The notes under the pieces were generated by a model. The model searched no databases. It was not told the DNA's origin and saw only the letters and a list, made by a program, of their open reading frames with translations. Of a stretch of DNA of 15,381 bases, positions 1 to 15,381 are shown in pieces; positions within the stretch are counted from its first letter, which is position 1, and each line of letters begins with the position of its first letter. A program made the position numbers and the translations under genes. Source of the DNA: Phoronis ovalis (Eukaryota; Phoronida; Phoronidae); assembly GCA_028565635.1 (NCBI GenBank), contig JAOXYB010027867.1:1-15381 (forward strand), written 5' to 3'.

Positions 1-75
1 TCCCCCATGTCAACAATTGTCAAACTTCTTCAAACCCCCTCCCCCCCTATTTTGTTGACATAATTAATGGACGGC
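1..75. mobile_element. probable end of a truncated DNA transposon at the window edge
   Basis: ATGTCAACAA (7-16) and TTGTTGACAT (52-61) form a perfect 10-base inverted repeat around a C-rich run (CCCCCTCCCCCCC). The order C-rich run, AATTAA, then GGCCCTAAA resembles the right end of the intron element at 12865-12895 (CCCTCCC, AATTAA, AGCCCTTAA). The left part is outside the window, so this is tentative. Confidence 0.3.
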
Positions 76-1700
76 CCTAAATAAATCATGATGACGTATT
101 CTTCCAGACATTTGCAAAACGAAGAAAGTTCTTAACATATTATCGTTTTATGAATTCTGTATTTTAACTTTGATTAGTTATGTTGTACATGTTGAAAAGG
201 CATGCAATATACTAAAAGCAGTAAGAAGGTGTGTAAAATAATTCTACAAATTTTGCATGTACATGACTAAAACAAACTAAAACAATAAAAATTCATCATA
301 ACCAGACCTGTTCAGCAGAGTCAGAGACACCGCCGATTATTTGTATAGTTTCCCATTCATACAGAGGGCGATATGATTCCACTATAATTTCTTCGAAGGC
401 ACTTGCATAGCAAAATTTAAAAAAAAAAATCCTGGATGGACCCATGACCTGGGTAGGTCCCGTACCGTCTAATGGGCGTTAAAATGCACACACTCAGACA
501 GAACACGAAGCGTTCTTGGAGATGTAACTTATTTTGGCTTTGTTTACAAATATACTGAGTTGCTCGTTAGGCCGATTACTATGCACGCACTATTTTCACT
601 TCATAACCAAGGTTTCCCGGCAAGGTTTCGCGCAGTGACATTTAAAAGAGATGTAACTCGAATTCTTGAAAACTTACCTGATCTAAGATATCGATGAGAG
701 TTGGTAATACTTTTATTTAATGTCGAAATATCTCATTTCCCCATTATGTAACGGACAGGGGTAAATTAGTCGTGTGCTCTCATCCCGGGGCTCTCACTTG
801 CTCTCGTGAAACATCATGTATCACCACTGTATCCCGCCAGGTAGCGCAGTGCAATCGTTGCTCACAACCCTGCCGGGGCCAGGTTACTGCCCCGGGTTAC
901 TGCACGTCCCAGACTGCTCGTTCCCATAGCAAGTCACTCAAAGGGACAATATGAGCCGTGTTTTGCAGAACTTATATTATTTACGTTTCATATTTCTTAA
1001 TTTGTGAGTTGCACGTCCGGGGCTTCACGTGGTAGCAACCACATCATACAAGTGACTATTTAACACTGGTTTTTTAAAATGCATATTCATAACTATGTGT
1101 AAACTAATTTTCTTCTGCAACCTTGTAACTGCATATAACAATGCGACATTATCGAACTCATTGACAAAGAATTTACAATGTTCCGGGTGTTGTTTAAATC
1201 ACGTGACATAATTTTGATTGACACATTGTCAAGAATTAGGTTGTTTGTGACATTTTTCTAAAATTTCGCATTGGTGTAATCGAACGTGTATTTATCAATA
1301 TGTTCAAATTCCATGGTTGCACATACCGTTTAAAATTATCATCTTTCTTAATACATTTTAATTAACAAATAATTTGAACAAGAAATATTCTCTCGGCAAA
1401 GAGCTTCGTCTGGAGCTCGTAATTATACATTCCAAACTTCTGAGGCATAATGGCGTAGGAGGACACTCAGAAATTGTGAGTGAATTGGTTCTAATCTTGG
1501 TACATTATCAGCAATTATTTTTTTTAAGTCCCCATATATATATAGTAACTAATTACAATTTTGTACTCAAGAGAAACTATTTTTAGGTTTTTCTAACAGG
1601 AGCGCTGAATATTTTAATAGCAAACGAAAATAAGAACAACAAAATTATTTAGAACTATATTTTACGCGCATTGTTATGCAAGTGCTCGAGTAAACGTTAG
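76..1700. other. upstream intergenic / promoter region without a gene
   Basis: No ORF here has a protein-like composition or splice support. The region is AT-rich apart from a GC/CpG-richer patch about 780-1030 that contains CCCGGGG, GCCGGGGCC and a tandem GGTTACTGC. An A run sits at 418-429. A perfect minus-strand splice donor lies at 672-680. The promoter of the beta-catenin gene probably lies toward the right end. Confidence 0.5.
1199..1206. promoter_or_regulatory. palindromic E-box TCACGTGA
   Basis: TCACGTGA is the optimal binding octamer of the USF and MITF/TFE bHLH-zipper factors. It lies about 0.5 kb before the candidate first exon. A second CACGTG core is at 1026-1031 in the GC-richer patch. 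Motif matches only. Confidence 0.3.
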
Positions 1701-1720
1701 TCAAAGGCACGCCATCTTGG
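1701..1720 (+). promoter_or_regulatory. YY1-like element next to a weak TCF-like box
   Basis: GCCATCTTGG at 1711-1720 matches the reverse complement of the YY1 core (CAAGATGGC). TCAAAGG at 1701-1707 resembles one end of a TCF/LEF site but has a mismatch at the first A/T position. Both sit where the candidate start region would be. The YY1 match is fair, the TCF match weak. Confidence 0.3.
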
Positions 1721-1832
1721 AATTTAAATCTTTTCGAAAGTTGTTGCACTTTGTAACCAAATATTTCATCAAGGAGGCTAAGTTTTTTCAACCCAGAACG
1801 TTGTTGAAGTAAACAAGAGTCCTAGGCTCTAG
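1705..1832 (+). other. candidate non-coding first exon; start is a guess
   Basis: The donor AG then GTGAGT at 1833 is strong, and the segment before it is purine/GC-richer than the following 2 kb. It holds GCCATCTTGG, a YY1-type element often found just downstream of TATA-less start sites. If real, its intron of about 5.2 kb ends at the acceptor at 7023. The 5' end cannot be placed from sequence; 1705 is only a marker near the YY1-like motif. A second possible first exon ends at the donor at 4769. Confidence 0.35.
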
Positions 1833-4301
1833 GTGAGTTCATTCTATTTGCAAATTGTACTTTCTAAAGTAAACAATACCTATGGGAAATACCGGACCTT
1901 TGTTACATCGCCCACCGGGACTGTAATTGTAAATTGTAATGTGTGGACAGTAAGTACTGAACGAATAGGCTCAGTTTGAAGGTTCAAAATCAGCTTCAGG
2001 TTTATTAAGCTTTCACTATAATATGATTTCCCAATAACACGTACCATGTTCACCATTGGAAACACATTTACTCAAATGTATTAGAACTGTTATAGCTTAG
2101 TACTGTTACTGCTGAATCTGTAAGTACGCCTTTTACTGTTAATTTCTGATTTTTTTATGCAGCACTGACTTGCTGTAACTTACTACAATTTTATAAGATG
2201 GTTCTGCATAGCAGTTGTGAAAAACAGTGTGTGTGATATAATTACAACAATTTTCGGTTAAGATATTTTCGAATGTTAGAAACATTTGTTTTATAACTTG
2301 TAAATAAAGACAATTTGTTACTTTACCGAAATTCAGGATAATAGGAAATCTGTGCAAATATTAAGATTTTCAATGTTGAGAGTTTGTTGTGAAATCCATG
2401 CCATACTTGTACAGTGATACATTAGTAAAGTGCTAGGTAAATGCTATTTTGATGTGCTACAGAGCATTTCTAATTTCTCCTGTTTTCGTCAACGTTTCTG
2501 CGGAAAGCACTTGGAAATCAGCACAATAACCTGGGGCAAATTCATTGTTTGATGTTTTTTTTGTGGTAACTTGTGTATCAGTTCAGTTCCATGTCTAAAT
2601 ATTTAGTGCAGAAAGCTGAGAATTCCACCATGTAGTTAAATTATTGAAAATTGTTTTATTGACTAACAAGTGGGTGTCCCATATTTTCACGGGAATTAGT
2701 GTTTCTTTATACAATGTGTTGATTTTCGAACACCAAGACATTTATTATGCATGGTTTTTCCAGCTCTACTTGACAATTATTGATATTAAACACAACACTT
2801 AACCTTAAATAAAGCATGAAAACAACAAATTTTACTTGTCAGTTTCTCTGTGCAATGATAAATTTGGGTATACTTGGTTGCTTAGATTTATAAACCTAAA
2901 TTCAGAAGGTTGGGCATGTGGTTAAAATACGGACCTTAGTTTGACACTGAATTTTCACAAAAAATCCAGTAGTTACCAAGTACATACCTGTTTTGATTTA
3001 TTGAATTTTTATGACACTTATCAAGAGGAAATTGGCAAATACAATGTGTGAAATAGATAGGAATTCAATAAAATACCAACAAGTAAATTAACACATGAAA
3101 ATCAATTACACAAACTGTTATATTGTTTTAATTGTTTTGGGTCTTTTATGTTGATTTTTGTCAATATTTAGGTGGGCATTTATTTGCTGCGTGTCAACAC
3201 TTGTTTCGGGGCACATATTTAGTCATAATGGTATATTCATGTCTCATATATTAGTAATGCCAATGCTCTTAGTCTTGAAAACAAAAGGGAAATATTTGGT
3301 CAGGGGCTGGTTGAAGTTCAGAATGCTGATTTCCATTAGGAAATAAAAGTCTCGAGGTAAATTTCAAACAGACTTTTATCGATGAAGATGTGTTTCTTAC
3401 AACTCATACTATATGCTTGTGCAAGTATATACCAAATGGTTAGTTTTAATGTATGCTGATATTGATCTGGCATATGTAAACAAGTGGGAAACAGTCCTTT
3501 CAGTTTGTTAGATTGGCAGTGCACTTAATGTCAGCCATTATCCAATGGAAAAGCAATACTGGGATCACAATATCTCAAACAAGTTGATGAGACAGTAAAT
3601 GTGTTACATGTAACTTTCAGTCATATGACTGAGAACCCAGTAGTTCTACCACAGTGGTTAAGCAGATTATTTGGTAGTGTTACATTTGTTGCTCTGTACA
3701 GAGCATTCATGTGTAAATCTCAGGCTCCAGATTGGCCTATTCATAGGAATTGTTACACCTGTGAAATAAAGACTTTTACATTAGAATGAACAGGAAAGAA
3801 ATACTGCATTCATCAATTTTGTCAAGGATGAAAATATTTGCTCATGTATCAAATTACTATTCTGTTTTGTTAACCCCTTGTCACAATGTAATAGGTCATT
3901 TAGTTATAAATTAAACCACATTGCTTCTATGAGTATTGGGAATAGATTGTTAGGAGATGCTCAAAAAATTTATGGGTCCAATATGTAATGTAATTTTATG
4001 GTTAATAGATGCACATGTTTGGTAAATTTTTATTAATTGATTTTTTGGTTTGTCAACTGAAGGTTGACCTGCCCTTTAAAAGAATCAGTTCAGTTCCATT
4101 TACATGTATTATATCTTAATAAAGTTAGTGTTTTATTTATAACAAGCTATAGTATAGGAATTTTGTATGTTGCGATTTACTATTATGTAGTTGTTCATGT
4201 GTAATTCCATGTTAAGGTCTGCTGTTTTAGCAAAATTAATAATGCAGCCAGTCACTGTAGGAGGTCTGTTAGTAGAACTCTTTGGGGACAGAACTGTGTG
4301 A

Positions 4302-4325
4302 TCACTCAAATTGTCACTCAAATTC
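4302..4325. repeat. 12-base tandem duplication
   Basis: TCACTCAAATTG is followed directly by TCACTCAAATTC, 11 of 12 bases identical. Probably replication slippage inside the intron. Confidence 0.6.
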
Positions 4326-4654
4326 CCCAATGCCAGCAATGATTAGCACTAATTATCCTTTATTGTATTAGTAGTTTATATGTTTGTGAAAGCAAATTCT
4401 TTACTCTGTTGTTCATCATTCCAAATGACAATTCCTAAGTGTATTTGACAGTTACATTTAATTTTAATGATACCTGGATTAAAGACTACACCAGTATGTA
4501 CAATTAAATGATGAATAAGTAATTTAATAAATTAAATTGTTAACAAAATTCTGCAATTTTGGAGTTGTTAAACTGAGGTCTACCTAACCTGCGTAAACTT
4601 GCACCATACAGATTTCCAAAATCTGTACGAGTTCCTGGCAAGTTGTGCAAGTCT

Positions 4655-4745
4655 ACAGAAACGACGATTCGAGTAGCAGGAATTTTGTTGCGAAACCCGG
4701 AAAGGGGTTCGCATTATAGGAAACAGATGCGCCAGTGCAGACTAA
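4655..4745. repeat. dispersed repeat, copy A
   Basis: GATTCGAGTAGCAGG, TTGCGAAACCCGGA and CCAGTGCAGAC match, in the same order, GGTTAGAGTAGCAAG, GTGCGAAACCTGGA and CTGGTGCAGAC in copy B. The segment is CpG-richer than the surrounding intron. GGTTCGCATTA at 4706-4716 is reminiscent of a tRNA B box, so a SINE origin is possible but not shown. Confidence 0.45.
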
Positions 4746-7023
4746 CTGTTCGAGTATATGTTGTTTAGGTAAGCCTGAAACTGATCAGTTTGGTAGATAA
4801 GCAGTGAGATTGGGTAAGAAAACATGCATCACAGTACCAAATAACCTGGAAGGTTATTAACTTATAGTAATTGCTATGTTGTATACCTTTAACTTTTTCT
4901 TTTTTTATGTTAGGGAGTTGATCGATCGCGTGTAGGTTGCATTTATGACTTGACACAAAATTACTGTGACTTATAACATGGCTGGCTTTTTTCAAACATC
5001 AGAAACATGAATATGTCAGTAATCTTTCATAACTGATGGTTACTGACAAACACTAGCAGCTGTCTAACAAGCTCATACTTTTTTTGTTGCATTGTGATTA
5101 TTATGTAGTCCATGTTTAATCAGGGGTACAATATAAATTGTTTATATTTTGAAATTTCAGTTTTAACTGCAATATTTCTTTAAGAATGCACCTGTTTCAA
5201 AAGATGATACAGTCGATGTGTGTAGAGTTTTTGGGTAAACTGTGCAATAATTTTAGTTTAAGTATCAAACTTAATGCTTCCTGATTAACCCTCTTTTTGA
5301 ATTTGGACTATACCCACCTAATACATGCCAAGATGACAGCTTAACCATGTGTAAAACTTCTTAAATTTTGTACTTCAAATTTTAATGTATTAAATTTTTG
5401 AAGAAAAAAACACAATTAGCTTCAACAACAGTATATATATCCAATAACAATGTCCAATAAAAAAATTTTCCTATTAAAGTCAAAGACAATTTATGATAGG
5501 CTAATACTGAGGTAAGACATAAAATGGTAAAAACAATGTGTTCCAAATCCATTCTTAAGTGTCACTGTATGAAAGGTGACTCAAAACTGTCTAGGCCAAT
5601 TCTTTGTTCTGTTTTGAATGTGGTATTAACATATTTGAAAGGGTCTTCAAGTGATAAATGATGTGGTTATTTAATGTTCATTGTTGTTGCTAGCTACTTG
5701 GACAGAAATAAGTAGATTAAGTTTACTATGCAGAATGTTGCAAAATGAGGACATTTATTGGTATTTTTTCCAGAGAAAATGAAATTTCAACATCTTTATG
5801 ATAGTATTTAAAAATTATAAAGAAACATGTTACTTAGTAATTTGATTATTTTGACTGGGAATGCTTTGTGACTGGATAAAATTGGTTTAAAGGTAGATTA
5901 TATTGAATCAGTTCCAAAAGAAAATAGATTTGTTGCTTAGTGATAAAAATGCAACTTGGATTATGTGTGTGCATGTATCAGACTAGTGTTGAAAATACCA
6001 CAGATTTTATAACAAAAAATGTGGGTGACAACTAGGCTGTCTTTAAGTGCTGACTGTGTGTCAGCTTTTCTTATTTGAAAACAACTTCTTGCATACAATT
6101 AACATACATAAATGTAATTAGACTAGCTATACCTTGTTAAGTGGTTACCCTTCTATTTTTAACAGAAGGTAATAATTGTTTGTTTACACATCAAAGGTTT
6201 TATCAGTGACACTGACAGCTGATACTGGCATACCTGTCATTATGGTGGCATATGTATTTGCAACAGTTTTTAATAGTAATTTTGAATACATAAAGAGCTT
6301 TCCCATTGGTTACTTCAGTAACACAAATTATGTGTATATTATCAGAAATAAACTTGATGTAGGAACGTTGTGTGGAGTAGAACTATATATTGAGCATAGT
6401 CTGTTAGGCAGAAATACTTAAATACTGTTTAAAAGCTGCCAAAAGGAGTATAAAGCTTATTATAAGATACTATATACTGTTCTTGGATGTAAGTATTAAG
6501 AATCCATTGATTTTAGTAGCTGTTAATTCTCTCTTCACAAGTCTGTCTTTAAATTTTACTGAACAGAAGTCTTGACAGCTTCTGTCTTTATCTGGCTTCA
6601 GTTTATACAAATATGTATATCTGAATGATTTCTCAGTACAGGATGTTAAAAACACTGATAAGAGCACTGGTTTGACCTTTGATTTAAACATAAGCATATG
6701 GAAGGATGCTATTAGACAAAGGTGATAAATATATTAATCATGGCATGTTAGATAGGTAACATTACAAAAAGATTTGTCATTATTGAATTTTGTGAGTGAT
6801 GTAGTATCAATTGTTGTTTATTTTTTATGATGGATTTATATAACTTGAATTTAGCTCTTGTCATTATAGAAAAATACAAAGTAATGAAATTTGCCTGCTT
6901 CCCATCAACTTATAAAGCTTACCTGTGATGTAGTAATTACTGAATTTCTTAGACAAGAATTCTAACTAATATGACTGAGGATTGTGCTTGTTTGAACATT
7001 TCTTAACAAATGTCTTTTTTCAG

Positions 7024-7081
7024 GGCTAGAGTGCTGTGTCTTTGACGTTTACGAAGTGTCTGTTATTTCTGAAAGAAACAG
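7024..7081 (+). other. ctnnb1: candidate non-coding 5' UTR exon
   Basis: A 58-base segment bounded by a strong acceptor (GTCTTTTTTCAG) and a near-consensus donor (ACAG then GTATGT). It has no ATG. Spliced to 7784 it puts an in-frame TGA ten codons before the start at 7802, consistent with a UTR exon. Vertebrate CTNNB1 also has an upstream non-coding exon. Unproved without transcript reads. Confidence 0.55.
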
Positions 7082-7783
7082 GTATGTAGTATTATTTCTG
7101 CTGTTTTTGTGTCTAGTGGAAGTAAAGATGAGTTGTTAGGTTTTAAAAGTCTTTGGTATTAAAATAATTGCCTTTCACTGGATATAATAAGTACATTGAT
7201 GAAGAGGCTAGAAACTTCAGTAACATATTTAATATAAAATGTTAAATACCAGAAGCAGGTCTTGTTCATCCATCTATAGTTATTTTTGTGTGCCTATAGT
7301 AATTTGATAAACAGAACATATATGAAGTCAGCTTGTGAAGTCCAGATGGCTATGGCTAGCAAAACATGCAATGTCAAAATTAGAAATAAGAATTCCAGGG
7401 TGTACACAAATGGAAAATTACTAGTTCAAAAGCAGTCTTCAAACTAACCGACAATTTCAGTGAATTCTTGTAATACCCGAGTACAGCAGCTGTAGCAAGC
7501 CCAGAGACACTGTACACAAAACTATTTAAATAGCGAACATGAACATTTGCATTTGTACAGGGAATAACATTTGTCTGCAAATGTTAATTTAACAGAAAAC
7601 AATATATTAAGCAGAAGAATTCGAGAAAGTTTTGTATGGACATGTTTAAATAGTTGGTCTGTTATGATGCATTTTCGGATGAGGCCCATGTTTTCATTTG
7701 AAGACAAGAGGAGACAAATTTGTCCACCTTGTTCAGCAAGAACTTCGAATTTTGCAAGCCACAGTTATGTTTGATATTTGTAG
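7082..7783 (+). other. intron before the start-codon exon
   Basis: From GTATGT to TTTGTAG. A 67-codon open frame in its second half has no homology I recognise and no splice support. Nothing else seen. Confidence 0.55.
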
Positions 7784-7801
7784 GGAGTAACTAGAAACAA
7801 G

Positions 7802-14023
<6,222 letters not shown>

Positions 14024-14875
14024 ACATTTTTCAAAATCAGAAATAGCAAATTTGGGACAGGACTGTCATGGATTCTATGCAGTTCCAAGTTTTAAAAAAA
14101 AAGCAAGGATGTGAGGTCAACTATTTTATGAATACAGAAATTTTATGAGAATCTCAAATCCTTGAATTGGTTTCATAACATTGTAACATATCAGCTCATT
14201 TAACCAGGATTGCCTTATTGGTTTTCAAAAGTATGTGAGAATAGTCAACCATAGGTGGACATAAAACTTTGTATGCAGGAACGTATGGTATTCTGTTTTG
14301 AAATCTTTGTTACGCGCGTAATGTCTGTCTTGTTTTTTTGTAAATTTATTATATACATATTTGTAGCATACATTAAGTATTTTTAATATTTGTATAGACT
14401 CAAAGTTGTTTTAACACTCATCTGTTACATTACTAAATAAGGAATTGGGATCATCTTTTGTATATTAATAATGTTAACCCATGATCTGCAAGCAGTAGTT
14501 GGAGCCTTTTTTTAAACAGTTTGTGTACACCATTAGCTAAACTTTTTTTGCCATACGTGAAGTGCTAGTCCTGCTTGCAGAACTATTCAGTATGCTAAAT
14601 TGTTTTTAAAATTTATCCTATTACTGTAGATTATTCTTGAATGGTGCAGATAGAATTTAATTTCTTAAAAGCTTCGACATTTCTGTTCGGAAATCTGAAA
14701 TTATCTTATTACTCCCGAAGCCGCAAATATGGATTAAAAAATCATGCAAGATGTAATTGAATTTTTAGTGCTTTTGTTTTAGAGGTACATTATAATTTTA
14801 GCAGTGTATTTAAAATAGAAATAGTGTATTTTGTAGCACTTAAAATTAATAAATATATTTAGTCTATGTAGTTGT
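14024..14875 (+). other. ctnnb1: 3' untranslated region (approximate end)
   Basis: From after TAA to the expected cleavage zone about 15-30 bases past AATAAA at 14848. AT-rich with several T runs and no long ORF. An 11-base inverted repeat (14485-14495 with 14571-14581) could form a stem with a 75-base loop. Confidence 0.7.
14848..14853 (+). terminator. ctnnb1: polyadenylation signal AATAAA
   Basis: The only canonical AATAAA seen after the stop codon, about 825 bases downstream. A GT-rich stretch (TGTAGTTGTCTTGG) follows at 14866-14880, as expected for a downstream element. A weaker ATTAAA is at 14733-14738. Confidence 0.65.
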
Positions 14876-14880
14876 CTTGG

Positions 14881-15381
14881 AATTTATTGCATTGTCATTC
14901 ATGAGCATCTTCAACTAAATGCTACGGAGTTGCAACATACACCGGAAAAAAATCTACAAGACTGCTTCGAGCATGCACGGTTACTGTACACCACGAGTGA
15001 CATTGTATAAAACTTGGTTAAGATTTGAATATATTTACAAAGGTCTGCGAGGTCAAAGATATGAAGTCTGGGACATATGCATAGCATAAAGTTGAGTGCA
15101 TCATCAGACTAGGGAGAGGTACGCACAGAAAGGAACAATTGTTCATAGGTGTGAATTCCCTTTGTGCTTGCCTCTTTCCGGAGACTCGGAAAAGATGGTT
15201 AGAGTAGCAAGATTTTCTGTGCGAAACCTGGATATTTATAATACTAAGTAATCAATATCCTATTAAAACAAGAGGTCTGCTGGTGCAGACAGATGACCAT
15301 CATATGATGTAATTTCTTTAGTTGTAAAGCCATCTATGTCACCTGGCCTAATACACCTACCAACCTAGTGGCCTTAAATTC
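14881..15381. other. downstream intergenic sequence
   Basis: No ORF and no RNA gene recognised. The second half holds repeat copy B and short inverted repeats. The next gene is not in the window. Confidence 0.5.
15181..15290. repeat. dispersed repeat, copy B
   Basis: Diverged relative of copy A, same strand. The shared core is AGAGTAGCAAGA..TTT then TGCGAAACC.GGA, followed after an AT-rich insert by GTCTGCTGGTGCAGAC, itself a short hairpin. Just before it, 15123-15135 and 15156-15167 form an imperfect inverted repeat (GCACAGAAAGGAA / TTCCCTTTGTGC). Confidence 0.45.

Larger units (their letters stand above)
1833..7023 (+). other. candidate first intron (about 5.2 kb)
   Basis: Bounded by the donor at 1833 and the acceptor at 7023. 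Strongly AT-rich, with many T runs and no convincing ORF; short open frames of 60-80 codons carry no recognisable protein. The only distinct segment is 4565-4770, which is richer in CpG and holds a copy of a repeat also seen at the right end of the window. A 12-base tandem duplication sits at 4302-4325. Confidence 0.4.

Noticed and set aside
431-470. Imperfect palindrome around GGACCCATGACC / GGGTAGGTCC
   Set aside because: Arms are short and imperfect and there is no gene or element end attached to them.
772-954. 60-codon open frame rich in Cys and Ser in the GC-richer upstream patch
   Set aside because: Starts at GTG, low complexity, no domain and no splice support.
1651-1670. TATA box (CTATATTTTA) for the candidate first exon
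   Set aside because: Such AT strings are frequent throughout this DNA and the start site is unknown.
6176-6421. 81-codon open frame in the first intron
   Set aside because: Starts with TTG, no recognisable motif, AT-rich composition like the surrounding intron.

Overview
The window is an AT-rich stretch of animal nuclear DNA that carries one recognisable protein-coding gene, a beta-catenin (CTNNB1 / Drosophila armadillo) orthologue on the + strand. The predicted protein is about 835 residues. It has the beta-TrCP phosphodegron (DSGIHSG), the alpha-catenin segment, about twelve armadillo repeats and a C-terminal DTDL PDZ ligand. A single full-length gene with short introns, an acidic C-terminal tail unlike the vertebrate one and many AT-rich non-coding stretches point to an invertebrate. 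I favour a lophotrochozoan, probably a mollusc; that is an inference from overall character, not from a search.

Layout: 1-1700 is upstream DNA. It has a probable transposon end at the left edge, a GC/CpG-richer patch near 780-1030, and a perfect minus-strand splice donor near 677 that may mark a divergent transcript. A candidate non-coding first exon with a YY1-like motif ends at 1832. A candidate 5.2 kb intron follows, then a candidate 58-base 5' UTR exon (7024-7081) and thirteen coding exons from 7802 to 14023. All thirteen joins keep frame with GT..AG introns. The 3' UTR runs to about 14875, with one AATAAA at 14848. The rest, to 15381, holds repeat-like sequence.

The last large intron (11753-12966) contains a non-autonomous DNA transposon of about 926 bases. 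It has 31-base terminal inverted repeats (27/31 identical) and a G-rich motif repeating about every 33 bases at both ends.

I do not see a new multi-gene system here. The features most worth a second look are the intron that cuts through the phosphodegron, the TIR element with its G-rich arrays, a possible alternative last exon that would remove the PDZ ligand, and the possible minus-strand exon upstream.
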